From positions 62,001 through 126,000 of the forward strand of contig NZ_VDUY01000004.1 in assembly GCF_008039575.1 (NCBI RefSeq): a stretch of 64,000 nucleotides of DNA. The letters are read 5' to 3'. Every line of letters starts with the position of its first letter. Position 1 is the stretch's first letter. Both the position numbers and the translations under genes were made by a program. The DNA is from Zeimonas arvi. Its GTDB lineage: Bacteria > Pseudomonadota > Gammaproteobacteria > Burkholderiales > Burkholderiaceae_E. The notes beneath the pieces are model-generated. The model was not told the origin of the DNA and made no database searches. It was given only the letters and a program-made list of their open reading frames with translations. Of the stretch, positions 25,226 through 34,282 are shown one piece after another.

Positions 25226-25315
25226 GTGGCGCGATGCCCGCAAGGTCCTGATTCGCCTGGCAAGCGCTTGTGGTCGTGCGTCGGGGAACTGTTCTGGTAA
25301 TGAAACATGTATCGT

Positions 25316-25330
25316 TCCCGAATCACGGGA
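25316..25330. promoter_or_regulatory. Candidate activator-binding inverted repeat
   Basis: TCCCG-AATCA-CGGGA lies about 100 bp upstream of the sigma-54 promoter, a usual distance for an enhancer site. GAGCAGTCCC follows at 25331-25340 and also occurs at 17141-17150 upstream of the activator gene. Either could be a binding site; evidence is only positional. Confidence 0.35.
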
Positions 25331-25385
25331 GAGCAGTCCCAGCGCGCCGGAGGCGGCGCGATGGCCAGCCGTCAGGGAGGTCGCG

Positions 25386-25976
25386 ATGGACTCAGCGCAG
25401 GACGGGCCTGATGCAGAGACCGTGCTGCAGCACCTGTTGCGGCGCCACTCGATCGGGCCCAGGCAGCTCTCGGCGCCCGGCCCGACGCGCGGCGAGCTCC
25501 GGCTGGCCGCACGGGCAGCGATGCGTGCGCCCGATCACAAGCGCCTGTCGCCAGTCAGGCTTGTCGAGATTCCCGATGCGCGCCGCGCCGAGCTCGCGGC
25601 CCTGTTCGAGGATTTCGCGCGGCGCAGCGGCCGGTCCGCGGTCGAAGCGAAGGAAGAGGCCGCGCGCGCCTGGAACGGCCCGGCCCTGGTGGCGCTGGCC
25701 GCGCGCATCGACGCCGAGGCCGGCGTGCCGCCGCACGAGCAGTGGATCGCGGTGGGCGGGGCGCTGGCCAACTTCATGAACGCCCTGCACCTGCTGGGCT
25801 ACGGCGCCAAGATGCTGAGCGGCCGCAAGGCCGCCGACCCGCGCATCACTGCCGCGCTGTGCGAGCCCGGCGAAACGCTGGTGGGCTGGATCGCGATCGG
25901 CACGCCCACCGCCGCGGCGAAGGCGCGCGGCGAAGACGACCCGGACAGGATCCTTCGCAGCTGGGCGAGATCCTGA
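25386..25976 (+). CDS. Nitroreductase-family oxidoreductase
   Basis: The 196-residue protein has the nitroreductase fold pattern: RRHSIGPRQLSAPGPTRGEL at the N-terminus, AARAAMRAPDHKRLSPVRLV, then PPHEQWIAVGGALANFMNALHLLGYGAKMLSG and GWIAIGTP near the C-terminus. It would be an FMN enzyme using NAD(P)H; the substrate is unknown. ATG 25386 follows AGGGAGG. It is divergent from the giant-protein gene across 257 bp and is probably not part of that system. Confidence 0.85.
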   Translation: MDSAQDGPDAETVLQHLLRRHSIGPRQLSAPGPTRGELRLAARAAMRAPDHKRLSPVRLVEIPDARRAELAALFEDFARRSGRSAVEAKEEAARAWNGPALVALAARIDAEAGVPPHEQWIAVGGALANFMNALHLLGYGAKMLSGRKAADPRITAALCEPGETLVGWIAIGTPTAAAKARGEDDPDRILRSWARS

Positions 25977-25984
25977 CCGGTGCG

Positions 25985-26869
25985 TCAGAGCGTGCGCGCG
26001 TTGAACGTGTCGCACTGCCTGAAGTCGCCCGACTCCAGTCCGCGCCTGAACCAGGCCACCCGCTGCTTGCTGGTGCCGTGCGTGAAGCTGTCGGGCACCA
26101 CGTAGCCCTGCGACCGCTTCTGCAGCGCGTCGTCGCCGATCTGCGCGGCCGCGTTCATCGCTTCCTCGATGTCGCCCTGCTCGAGGATCCGCCTGGCCTC
26201 GTGCGCATGGTTGGCCCACACCCCCGAGAAACAGTCGGCCTGCAGCTCCACGCGCACGCTCAGCTCGTTGGCGTCGGCCTGGCTCATGCGGGCCTGCGCC
26301 GAGCGCACCTGCTCGCTGATCCCCATCAGGTTCTGCACGTGGTGGCCCACCTCGTGGGCGATCACGTAGGCCTGCGCGAAATCGCCGGGCGCGCCGAGCC
26401 GGTTCTTCATCGTCTCGTAGAAGCCCAGGTCGATGTAGACCTTCTGGTCGGCGGGGCAGTAGAAGGGCCCCATCGCGGCCTGGCCTACCCCGCAGGCGGT
26501 CTGGGTGGCGCCGCGGAACAGCACCAGGACCGGCTCGCGGTAGCGCCCGCCGTTGTCGGCGAACACCTGCTGCCAGACGTCTTCGGTGTCGGCAAGCACC
26601 ACCGACACGAACCTGCCCATCTCGTCGTCGATCGGGCCGCGTTGCGCCGGCGCCTGCTGGGTCGGCGCCGAAGACATCGGGTCGCCGCCCGCCAGCATGC
26701 CCAGCAGGGTCAGCGGGTTCACGCCGAGCAGCCAGCCAGCGACCAGCGCGATCGCGATGGTGCCCAGCCCGATGCCGCCGCCGCCGAGACGAATCCCTCC
26801 GCCTCCGAAGCCGCCGCCCGAGCGGCGATCCTCGACATTGCTGCTCTCGCGGTTTCCTCGCCACTTCAT
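25985..26869 (-). CDS. Neutral zinc metallopeptidase, YpfJ family
   Basis: The 294-residue protein is membrane-anchored by one helix (about residues 37-58) after a Gly-rich N-terminus, with an outside domain holding the zinc motif [14 protein letters not shown] near residue 170 and the downstream [13 protein letters not shown] glutamate region. This is the pattern of the YpfJ/DUF1342-type putative neutral zinc metallopeptidases. Substrates are unknown. It is convergent with the nitroreductase, with 8 bp between the stops. Confidence 0.92.
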   Translation of the reverse strand: MKWRGNRESSNVEDRRSGGGFGGGGIRLGGGGIGLGTIAIALVAGWLLGVNPLTLLGMLAGGDPMSSAPTQQAPAQRGPIDDEMGRFVSVVLADTEDVWQQVFADNGGRYREPVLVLFRGATQTACGVGQAAMGPFYCPADQKVYIDLGFYETMKNRLGAPGDFAQAYVIAHEVGHHVQNLMGISEQVRSAQARMSQADANELSVRVELQADCFSGVWANHAHEARRILEQGDIEEAMNAAAQIGDDALQKRSQGYVVPDSFTHGTSKQRVAWFRRGLESGDFRQCDTFNARTL

Positions 26870-26948
26870 GGCCGGCTCCGGTTCGGGGACAGGACTGCCG
26901 GTCGGCCAGGCCGCCGGCTCGCGGATACCCGCGATCGGATTCTAGCTT

Positions 26949-27701
26949 TCATCGCCGCCGCCAGGCCCGGTAGCGGATCCGGAGATCGTCCAGGAAGGGC
27001 CGCAGCGAGATCGGCACCAGGATCGCGGCCAGGCCGATCGTCATGGCGTAGCCGACGTGCTTGAAGCCGAGCGCGCCGACCAGGCCGCCCACGAAGAACA
27101 TGCCGATCAGCAACGCGTGCAGCCGCAGTCTGCGCCGGTCCGCCACGACCCGGGTGTCGTCGCGGAAGCGGTTCACGTAGACCAGCTTGCCGAGCTCGAT
27201 GCCCAGGTCGGTGACCAGGCCGGTGACGTGCGTGGTGCGGATCTCCGCGCGCGAGATCTTGGTGATGACCGCGTTCTGCAGGCCCATGACGAAGCACAGC
27301 ACCAGCACCGTCGCGGGCAGCAGCAGCGCGATCTTCATCGACATGGCCGCCCCGAGCAGTCCGAAGACGAGCAGCAGCGCCGCCTCGAGCAGCAGCGGCA
27401 GCGCGTACTGGCTGCGCAGCCGCGTGCGACGTCCCCAGTTGACCAGCACCGCGGTGGTCATCGCGCCGGCCAGGAAGCTGCCGAGCGCGGCCAGCCCGGC
27501 CAGCGCCATCGTGAGCTGGCCCAGCGCCAGGTTGTCGGCCATCGACGAGACGATGCCGGTCATGTGCGAGGTGTACTGGCCCACCGCCAGGAAGCCGCCG
27601 GCATTGGCCGCGCCTGCCACGAAGGCGAGCGCCGCGCCCAGCTTCACGTTGGCCTGTGGGGTTCGCTCCACCGCGGCCAGCTTGCGTACCCCGGGCAGCA
27701 T
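26949..27701 (-). CDS. DUF1275 (YoaK) family membrane protein
   Basis: The 250-residue protein has six or seven hydrophobic helices and the DUF1275 signatures: AFVAGAANAGGFLAVGQYTSHMTG near residues 29-52 and GLQNAVITKISRAEIRTTHVTG near residues 140-161. Function of the family is unknown. It lies downstream of the MBL hydrolase on the same strand, with a 45-bp gap. Confidence 0.92.
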   Translation of the reverse strand: MLPGVRKLAAVERTPQANVKLGAALAFVAGAANAGGFLAVGQYTSHMTGIVSSMADNLALGQLTMALAGLAALGSFLAGAMTTAVLVNWGRRTRLRSQYALPLLLEAALLLVFGLLGAAMSMKIALLLPATVLVLCFVMGLQNAVITKISRAEIRTTHVTGLVTDLGIELGKLVYVNRFRDDTRVVADRRRLRLHALLIGMFFVGGLVGALGFKHVGYAMTIGLAAILVPISLRPFLDDLRIRYRAWRRR

Positions 27702-27746
27702 GGCGTGTCTCGTCGGGAAGTCGGCGTGGCGGCGACTGGCGGGCGT

Positions 27747-28649
27747 TCAGGCCGCGGCGAAGCGGCCGGGTTCGACTTCCGACACGCGGCCGGCGGCGGC
27801 CAGCTCGTCGAGGTGCTGGGTGATCGTGCGGCGCTCGACGTCGTCGATCCACAGCTCTTCGTAGTCGGCAGGGTAGAGCAGGCGGATCGCCACCAGTTCG
27901 TCCACGCTCCGGGGCGCCTCGCGCAGCAGTTCAACCAGCCGATCGCTGCGCTCGTCGATCCTGCCGGCGAAGGCGGCCAGCGCCTCGAGGAAGGCCGGCC
28001 GCTCGGTGTAGATGCCGCGATGGTGAGACGTGACCCAGACGCGCGCCGGCACCTCGGGCAGGCGCGCGAGCGTGCGGCGGAACTGGGCAAGGCTCGAGGT
28101 GGCGTCGCCGTAGTAGGGGCCGAAGCCGCTCAGGTCGATGTCGCCGATGAAGGCCACGCCCTCGGGCTCGACCAGCAGCACGCAGTGGCCCGAGGTGTGG
28201 CCGGGCATGTGGATCGCACGCACCGTGGACCCGCCCAGGTCCCAGCTGGCGCCGTCCCGGTAGGCGATCGCGTCGGGCCGCGGCGCGTAGTGGAACTCTC
28301 GCAGGGCCTTGTCGAGCATCTTGCGCGCCGCCTCGGGCGACAGCCCGAAGTGCCGAGACAGTCCTTCCCAGCTGCGCGCGGCCTCGACGTCGAGCTCGTG
28401 CACGTGCACCGGCGCGCGCGGCACGCGATGCAGCCCCGCCATGTGGTCCTCGTGAACGTGGCCCTGGATGACCAGCTCGGCATCGTCGACGTCGGCCCCG
28501 ATGCGATTGGCCACCAGCGGCGTGTCGAAGATCGCGTGCGTGTCGGTGCCGCGCACCACCACCTGGTTGCCGTCCGGATACTTGCCTGACTTCTCGCCGA
28601 AGAAGACCGAGACGCGGCCGAAGTCGGCTCGGCGGATCGGGTCGCTCAT
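27747..28649 (-). CDS. MBL-fold metallo-hydrolase with C-terminal winged helix
   Basis: The 300-residue protein has the metal-binding HVHEDH motif (about residue 65), HMPGHTSGH near residue 147 and GDIDLSGFG near residue 168, giving a complete binuclear metal site. Residues 240-300 (LLREAPRSVDELVAI, then ITQHLDELAAAGRV) form a winged-helix-like end, as in some beta-lactamase-like hydrolases. The substrate is unknown. It starts 17 bp after the small DUF3185-type gene. Confidence 0.85.
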   Translation of the reverse strand: MSDPIRRADFGRVSVFFGEKSGKYPDGNQVVVRGTDTHAIFDTPLVANRIGADVDDAELVIQGHVHEDHMAGLHRVPRAPVHVHELDVEAARSWEGLSRHFGLSPEAARKMLDKALREFHYAPRPDAIAYRDGASWDLGGSTVRAIHMPGHTSGHCVLLVEPEGVAFIGDIDLSGFGPYYGDATSSLAQFRRTLARLPEVPARVWVTSHHRGIYTERPAFLEALAAFAGRIDERSDRLVELLREAPRSVDELVAIRLLYPADYEELWIDDVERRTITQHLDELAAAGRVSEVEPGRFAAA

Positions 28650-28665
28650 GTGCGGTCCCGGCCTC

Positions 28666-28890
28666 TCAGCGACGGCCGCCGCCGCCGAAGACGAGCAGGC
28701 CCGCGCCGACCGCGATCAGGCCGATGCCTGCCCACAGCGGCACATTGACCGTTTCCTTCTCCGTCACCGTGAGCTCGATCGGGCCCAGCTTGGCCACGTC
28801 GGTCTGCCTGGTGTAGCTGAAGCCGCCATAGACGAGCCCGAGCGCGCCGGCCACGATCAGGATCAGGGCGAGGATGCGAATGCCGTTCAT
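28666..28890 (-). CDS. Small two-helix membrane protein, DUF3185-like
   Basis: The 74-residue protein consists of an N-terminal helix (residues 4-25), a short exposed segment with IELTVTEKETVNVP and a C-terminal helix ending in GGGGRR. The pattern MNGIRILALILIVAG ... FSYT ... IELTVTEK is that of DUF3185 proteins, often linked to envelope stress. Function unknown. CCAGGGAG lies upstream of ATG 28890. Confidence 0.8.
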   Translation of the reverse strand: MNGIRILALILIVAGALGLVYGGFSYTRQTDVAKLGPIELTVTEKETVNVPLWAGIGLIAVGAGLLVFGGGGRR

Positions 28891-29001
28891 GGGGGATCTC
28901 CCTGGAGCGATCCGCCAATGCTAGCCCGAACGCACCTGCATCGCATCGGGGGGGTTCCGGGAAGCGGCGGCAGGCCGGTTCCCCGCCTTCCCGCAGGGGG
29001 G

Positions 29002-30288
29002 TCAATCCCCGCGCATGGTCGCGGGCAGCCACAGGGCGATGTCGGGCCAGATCATGACCAGGGCCATGACCCCGATCATCAGCAGCACGTAGGGCGCGGC
29101 GCCGCGCACGATCTCGCCGATCGGCGCCTGCGTGATCGCCTTGATCGTGAAGAGGTTCATCCCCACCGGCGGCGTGATCTGCGCCAGCTCCAGGTTGATG
29201 ACCAGCAGCACGCCGTACCAGATCGGATCGATCTCGAGGTGGATCATCGCCGGCAGGATCACCGGAGTGGTGATCAGGATGATCGCGATCGATTCCAGGA
29301 ACATGCCCAGGATGAAGATCAGCGCCATCATCACGATCAGGAAGCCGGCCACGCCGATGTCCGCGGCGATGATCGCCTCGACGATCTGCTGCGGAATCCG
29401 CATCTTGGTGAGCACGTGACCGAAGACCGAGGCCCCGGCCATGATCATGAACAGCATCGCCGAGACGCGGCACGCATCGACGGCCGAGTCCCAGACGTCG
29501 CGCAGGCGGATCGAGCGGTAGACGAGCCCGGCGATCAGCAGCGCCAGCCAGGCGCCCGCTGCCGCCGCCTCGGTCGCGGTGAAGATACCGGCGTACATGC
29601 CGCCCAGCACGAACACCGGCAACGAGATCGCCCACAGCGCCTTGCGGACGGCGCCCGCCGCCTCGGCGAGGGTGGCGCGCGACTCGCGCTGCACGTGGCG
29701 GTGCGTGATCGCGGTGCGCGCCATGCTCCAGGCCACGAACACGCCGGCCATCAGCAGGCCGGGCACGATGCCGGCCATGAACAGGCCGCCGATCGAGGTG
29801 TCGGTGGTCACGCCGTAGAGCACCATCGGTCCCGAAGGCGGGATCAGGATGCCCAGCGTGCCGCCGGCGGCCACCAGGCCGTAGGCGAAGCGCGGCTCGT
29901 AGCCGAAGCGGATCATCTGCGGGATGGCCACCGCGCCGATGGTCAGCGCGGTGGCGACGCTCGAGCCCGAGATCGCGGCGAACACGGTGCAGGCCGCGAT
30001 GGTGGCGATGCCCAGCCCGCCCGGCAGGTGGCGGGTGAGCGTGTAGGCGGTGTTGTAGAGATCGTCGACGATCCGGCCGCGGATCATCACGTGCGCCATG
30101 AAGGCGAACAGCGGGATGGCTACCAGCAGGTAGCGGTTGATCTCCCCGAAGATCACCTCGGTCACCGAGCCGATCTCGCCCTGGGTGGCGAGCATCAGCG
30201 CACCGCCGTAGAGCGTCAGGCCGGCGAAGATCGGCAGGCCGGTGAACAGCAGCAGGAGCAGGCCCGCGAAGAGCAGCGCGATGGTCAT
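29002..30288 (-). CDS. TRAP transporter large permease (DctM)
   Basis: The 428-residue polytopic protein is the large membrane subunit of a tripartite ATP-independent periplasmic transporter. Typical segments are LLLLFTGLPIFAGL at the N-terminus, AIPLFAFMAHVMIRG near residue 60, AAISGSSVATALTIG near residue 105 and GGTLGILIPPSGPMVLYG. It works with the small permease and binding protein encoded just upstream, using an ion gradient to import an organic acid. ATG 30288 overlaps the small-subunit stop (ATGA). Confidence 0.94.
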   Translation of the reverse strand: MTIALLFAGLLLLLFTGLPIFAGLTLYGGALMLATQGEIGSVTEVIFGEINRYLLVAIPLFAFMAHVMIRGRIVDDLYNTAYTLTRHLPGGLGIATIAACTVFAAISGSSVATALTIGAVAIPQMIRFGYEPRFAYGLVAAGGTLGILIPPSGPMVLYGVTTDTSIGGLFMAGIVPGLLMAGVFVAWSMARTAITHRHVQRESRATLAEAAGAVRKALWAISLPVFVLGGMYAGIFTATEAAAAGAWLALLIAGLVYRSIRLRDVWDSAVDACRVSAMLFMIMAGASVFGHVLTKMRIPQQIVEAIIAADIGVAGFLIVMMALIFILGMFLESIAIILITTPVILPAMIHLEIDPIWYGVLLVINLELAQITPPVGMNLFTIKAITQAPIGEIVRGAAPYVLLMIGVMALVMIWPDIALWLPATMRGD

Positions 30289-30857
30289 CGGTCGTCGTTC
30301 GCCCGCCCGTGGGACGGCTCGTGGGGAGGCGGCAGTCCGGCGAGCGCGCGCCACAGCGCCTCGATCGCGGCGAGCAGCAGCAGCAGGCCTCCGACGGGCA
30401 TGAACAGCATCAACTGCCAGGTGGGCCACTCGAGCCAGCCCTCGGTGACCAGGCCCAGCATCTTCGCGAGCATGGCCGTGTCCCAGCCGTTGAAGACCAG
30501 CACCAGCGCGATGGCGGCCGCAGCCAGCGCGCTCCAGGCCCGGACCCAGCGGCGCCCGCTGGCGGGCAGCCGCTCGGCCAGCAGGTCGACGCCGATGTGC
30601 TCGCCTCGCCGCAAGGCGTTCGCCGCAGCGAGCATCACCACCGCCACCAGCGCGAAGCCGACGACCTCGTCGACCCAGACCGGCGCCGCGTTGAACCCGT
30701 AGCGCATGACGACGGCCCAGCCGATCAGCGCCAGCGAAACGAGCAGGGCCGCGGCGGCCAGCGCCATGGCCGCGCCGGACAGCGCGGCCACCAGGCGGCC
30801 GAAGGCGCGCAGCGCCCGCCCTTCGGCGGGCCCGGGAGAACGGGCGTCGCGGGTCAC
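30285..30857 (-). CDS. TRAP transporter small permease (DctQ)
   Basis: The 190-residue protein has four hydrophobic helices; the VVMRYGFNAAPVWVDEVVGFALVAVVML segment near residues 50-77 and GEHIGVDLLAERL are characteristic of DctQ subunits. It forms the membrane complex with the large permease and overlaps its start codon. The binding-protein gene ends 27 bp upstream. Confidence 0.92.
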   Translation of the reverse strand: MTRDARSPGPAEGRALRAFGRLVAALSGAAMALAAAALLVSLALIGWAVVMRYGFNAAPVWVDEVVGFALVAVVMLAAANALRRGEHIGVDLLAERLPASGRRWVRAWSALAAAAIALVLVFNGWDTAMLAKMLGLVTEGWLEWPTWQLMLFMPVGGLLLLLAAIEALWRALAGLPPPHEPSHGRANDDR

Positions 30858-30884
30858 GCCGGCGGGGCGATCAGAGCGGGGCGA

Positions 30885-31889
30885 TCAGAGCCGGTCGATC
30901 AGCTCGAGCAGCCGCACGCCGTCGGGCGCGGTGGCCCGCAGGAACTCCTTCTTGACCGCCGGCTGCATCGCGTCGGCCATGGCCTTTTCCTGGGCCTTGG
31001 TCAGCGCGATCGTCTGCATGCCGTTGTCGTTCAGGATCCTGACGTCTTCGGGGGGCACGCCGTCGGTGTTGCGGATCGAGCGCTGCACCGCGCGGTCGGC
31101 GGCGGCCTGGATCGCGTTGCGCACGTCGGCGGGCAGGCCCTTCCACCAGGCGGGGTTCACCACCAGGTTGTCGAAGGCCAGGATGATGTTCGACGCGACG
31201 CCGTACTTCTGGATCTCGTAGAACTTGCGGCTGTAGGCGGCCTTCACGCCGGTGAAGCCGGCGTCGAGGACGCCGGTCTGCAGCGCCTGGTAGACCTCGG
31301 AGCCGGGCATCGCCGAGGGCGAGGCGCCCATTGCCTCGAGGCCTGCATCGAACAGCTTGTTCAGGCCGCGGATCTTCAGGCCCGAGAAATCGGCCGGCGC
31401 GGCCAGCGGCTTCTTCGCGGAGGTGAAGATCCCGTCGTTGGTGTCGACGATCCACGCGATGTTCTTCACCCCGCGCGCTTCCATCTTGGCATCGAGCAGC
31501 TTCGAGGCCTCGGACCCGATGAAGGCCTTCTGCTTGGCGACCGAGGTCATCAGGTAGGGGATGATCGTGACGCTCATCTCGGGGATCGTTCCGCCCCACT
31601 GGAAGCTCAGGATCGCCGCGGCCTCGATCTTGCCGCTGGCGACCGCGGGATGGTTCTGGTTGGGCTTGAAGAGCTGTGCCGCGCCGAAGATCTGGACGTC
31701 GACCTTGCCCTGGGTCGCTGCCTCGACCTCCTTCTCGAACTGCGCGAGGCTGACCGCGGTGTGATGGGTCGGCGGGAACTGGTGGCTGATCCGCATCGTG
31801 TGGTCGGCGGCCGATGCGGCGCCGGCCAGGCCGAGCGAGGCGAAGGCGCCGGCGGCGAGGCTCAGCGCAAAGCGACGTGTGGTGGTCAT
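30885..31889 (-). CDS. TRAP transporter substrate-binding protein (DctP)
   Basis: The 334-residue periplasmic protein has a signal peptide with an RRFALSLAAG start and AGAASAADH cleavage region. The DctP core shows MRISHQFPPTHHTA, VDVQIFGAAQLFKPNQNHPAVASG, the ligand-binding arginine in DFSGLKIRGLNKLF and NLVVNPAWWKGLP. The ligand is likely a carboxylate; because the neighbouring enzymes are HMG-CoA lyase-like and CaiB-like, a C5-C6 hydroxy or unsaturated dicarboxylate is my inference. Confidence 0.9.
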   Translation of the reverse strand: MTTTRRFALSLAAGAFASLGLAGAASAADHTMRISHQFPPTHHTAVSLAQFEKEVEAATQGKVDVQIFGAAQLFKPNQNHPAVASGKIEAAAILSFQWGGTIPEMSVTIIPYLMTSVAKQKAFIGSEASKLLDAKMEARGVKNIAWIVDTNDGIFTSAKKPLAAPADFSGLKIRGLNKLFDAGLEAMGASPSAMPGSEVYQALQTGVLDAGFTGVKAAYSRKFYEIQKYGVASNIILAFDNLVVNPAWWKGLPADVRNAIQAAADRAVQRSIRNTDGVPPEDVRILNDNGMQTIALTKAQEKAMADAMQPAVKKEFLRATAPDGVRLLELIDRL

Positions 31890-31968
31890 CCGTGTCTCCC
31901 TTGTATCGTCTTCGGTGTGGGGCGTCTGGGAAGTGAACCTGGGTCGCGAGCCTGCCCGCAGGGGCCCG

Positions 31969-33207
31969 TCAGGCGACCGCCTTCGCGGCGCGCAGCGCTT
32001 CGATCTCGCCGGCAGCGTAACCGAGCCCGCCCAGCAGTTCCAGCGTGTGCGCGCCGAAGCGCGGCGGGTCGAGCCGCACCGGCAAGCGGGCGCCTTGCAT
32101 CGTGATCGGGAACAAGGTGGTGCGCACCTTCTCGCCGGCCTTCTCGCCGTCGGGCAGCACGACCTCGGCGAGCCCGCCGGTGGCGTTCAGGTGCGGGTCC
32201 TCGTACAGGTCCTCGGGGCGGCGGATCGGCGCGAAGGGCAGCCCCGCGCGCTCGAAGATCTCCGCGAGTTCCGCGGCGCTGCGCCGCGCCAGGCGCTCGC
32301 GCAGCGTGGTCAGCAGCGCGGGGCGCGCGCGCACCCGGTCGTTGTTGGTGGCCAGCGCCGGATCGGCCTTCAGGTCGTGAAAGCCGAGCGCCTCGCAGAA
32401 GGTCGCGAACTGCCCATCGCTGACCGCGGCCAGGAAGATCTGCTCGCCGTCCTTCACGGTGAACACGTCGTAGACCGCCCAGGGGCTCTCGCGCGCCGGC
32501 ATCGGCGCCGGATGGCGTCCGGTCATCGCGTACTGCAGCATGTGCTGGCCCATCAGGAACACGTTGTTCTCGTACAGGGCCGACTGCACTTCCATGCCCT
32601 TGCCGGTGATCCCGCGCTGGATCAGGGCGCCCAGCGCGCCGATCGCGCCGAACAGGCCGCCCATGATGTCGTTGACGCTGGTGCCGGCACGCAGCGGGTC
32701 TCCCGGGCGGCCGGTCATGTAGGCGAGCCCGCCCATCATCTGCACGACCTCGTCGAGCGCGGTCCGGTTCTCGTAGGGCCCGGGCAGGAAACCCTTGTGG
32801 CTCACGTAGATCAGGCGCTCGCTGGCCTTGGCGAGCGAGGCGTAGTCCAGGCCGAACCTGGCGAGCGCCCCGGGCTTGAAGTTCTCGGCGACCACGTCGG
32901 CGCTGGCCGCGAGCCGCCGCGCCACGGCTGCGCCCTGCGGGTTGCGCAGGTCGATGCCGATGCTCTTCTTGTTCCGGTTGAACATCGGGAAGAACCCCGC
33001 GCCCGCCCCGAGCAGCCGGCGCGTGCCTTCGCCGTCGATCGGCTCGACCTTGATCACCTCGGCGCCCAGGTCGGCGAGCACCATCCCGCAGGTGGGACCC
33101 ATCACCATGTGGGTGAACTCGACCACCCGCAGGCCCTTCAGCGGCTGCGGCGCTTGCGCCGCGGCCTCCTTCGGCGCCGTCGTCGCGGGGGCTCGCATGG
33201 CGTTCAT
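31969..33207 (-). CDS. CaiB/BaiF family (class III) CoA-transferase
   Basis: The 412-residue enzyme has the class III signature: LKGLRVVEFTHMVMGPTCGMVLADLGAEVIKVE near residues 24-56, FFPMFNRNKKSIGIDLR, and the region around LYENNVFLMGQHML. The aspartate that forms the CoA intermediate lies in TALDEVVQMMGG (about residue 150). It would make the CoA ester of the imported acid for the lyase encoded upstream. ATG 33207 overlaps that gene's stop (ATGA). Confidence 0.9.
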   Translation of the reverse strand: MNAMRAPATTAPKEAAAQAPQPLKGLRVVEFTHMVMGPTCGMVLADLGAEVIKVEPIDGEGTRRLLGAGAGFFPMFNRNKKSIGIDLRNPQGAAVARRLAASADVVAENFKPGALARFGLDYASLAKASERLIYVSHKGFLPGPYENRTALDEVVQMMGGLAYMTGRPGDPLRAGTSVNDIMGGLFGAIGALGALIQRGITGKGMEVQSALYENNVFLMGQHMLQYAMTGRHPAPMPARESPWAVYDVFTVKDGEQIFLAAVSDGQFATFCEALGFHDLKADPALATNNDRVRARPALLTTLRERLARRSAAELAEIFERAGLPFAPIRRPEDLYEDPHLNATGGLAEVVLPDGEKAGEKVRTTLFPITMQGARLPVRLDPPRFGAHTLELLGGLGYAAGEIEALRAAKAVA

Positions 33208-34196
33208 GACGCGGCGCGCATGGTCCTGGGCAGGCCGGCGCGCCAGAGCGCGCCGTGCAGGGGCACGCCTTGCAGCCAGCCCGCCAGCCTGCCGCGCAGG
33301 GCGACCAGCGCGTCGAAATCCAGGCCCGTGGGCTCGCCCATGCTCTCGAACAGGTAGGCGAGGTCTTCGGTGGCCACGTTGCCGCTCGCCCCCGGCGCGT
33401 GCGGACAACCTCCGATCCCGGCGAGCGACGCGTCGAAGCCCCGCACGCCTGCCTGCCAGGCGGCGAAGGCGTTGGCCATGCCCAGGCCGCGCGTGTCGTG
33501 GAAGTGGCCGCAGGTCAGGCGGTCGCCGGCGATTTCGCGGCCCTGCGCAAACAGCTCGCCGACCGCCTTCGGGTCGGCGTAGCCCACCGTGTCGGCCAGC
33601 CCGACCCGGTCCACCCCCAGGTCGAGCACCGTCCGCAGCAGGCGCAGCACTTCTGCCGGCTCCACATGCCCCTGGATCGTGCAGCCGAAGGCGGTGCTGA
33701 TGCCGATCTCGATCCGGCAGCGCGAACCCGCGGCATCGCGGGCGGCGACGATCTCGCCGATCTCGCGGACCACGTCGTCGGGCGCCTTGCGCAGGTTGGC
33801 CAGGCTGTGCGCGTGGCTCGCCGACAGCGGCAGCAGCATCGCGTCGGCATCGCTGTCGATCGCGCGCAGCGCCCCCTTCAGGTTGGGGACCAGCACCGAC
33901 ACCACCAGCCCGGGCAGTGTCTGCGCGAAGGCCACCAGCTCGGCCGTGTCGGCCAGCTGGGGCAGCAGGCGGGCGGGCACGAAGGAGCCCACCTCGATCT
34001 CGCGCAGGCCTGCGGCATGGGCGTCGCGCAGCCACGCGAGCTTGAGCTCGGTGGGCAGCGTCGTGGCGATGCTCTGCAGGCCGTCGCGCAGGCCGACTTC
34101 GCGGATGCTCACCGCGCGTGCCGCAGGCGTCGTGCCGCCGCGGGGAGCTTGCGTCTCGCGGCTCGGGGCGCCCGGCGGGGAGGTAGGGGGGCTCAT
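33204..34196 (-). CDS. Hydroxymethylglutaryl-CoA lyase-like enzyme
   Basis: The 330-residue TIM-barrel protein has SIREVGLRDGLQS (metal and catalytic Arg/Asp), CGHFHDTRGLGMANAF (metal-binding His pair) and the catalytic cysteine loop GIGGCPHAPGASGN. It cleaves 3-hydroxy-3-methylglutaryl-CoA or a related acyl-CoA such as citramalyl-CoA. With the CoA-transferase and TRAP genes it makes a likely uptake, activation and cleavage operon. ATG 34196 is chosen over an upstream in-frame start because the latter would span the operator. Confidence 0.88.
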   Translation of the reverse strand: MSPPTSPPGAPSRETQAPRGGTTPAARAVSIREVGLRDGLQSIATTLPTELKLAWLRDAHAAGLREIEVGSFVPARLLPQLADTAELVAFAQTLPGLVVSVLVPNLKGALRAIDSDADAMLLPLSASHAHSLANLRKAPDDVVREIGEIVAARDAAGSRCRIEIGISTAFGCTIQGHVEPAEVLRLLRTVLDLGVDRVGLADTVGYADPKAVGELFAQGREIAGDRLTCGHFHDTRGLGMANAFAAWQAGVRGFDASLAGIGGCPHAPGASGNVATEDLAYLFESMGEPTGLDFDALVALRGRLAGWLQGVPLHGALWRAGLPRTMRAAS

Positions 34197-34210
34197 CGGC
34201 CGGATTCTAG

Positions 34211-34262
34211 GCGTTCCGAATACGATCGAAACGGGTATTTGGGAACGCTCAGCGTTCCGAAT
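34211..34262. promoter_or_regulatory. LysR-type operator: GGAACGC-TCA-GCGTTCC dyad plus direct repeat
   Basis: GGAACGC (34242-34248) and GCGTTCC (34252-34258) form a perfect 7-bp dyad with a 3-bp spacer. The right half with flank, GCGTTCCGAAT, is repeated at 34211-34221 and 34252-34262. The array fills the gap between the divergent LysR gene and the lyase operon, so it is the likely regulator-binding region. Confidence 0.6.
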
Positions 34263-34282
34263 CGACATGGTAAGTTGCAGCC

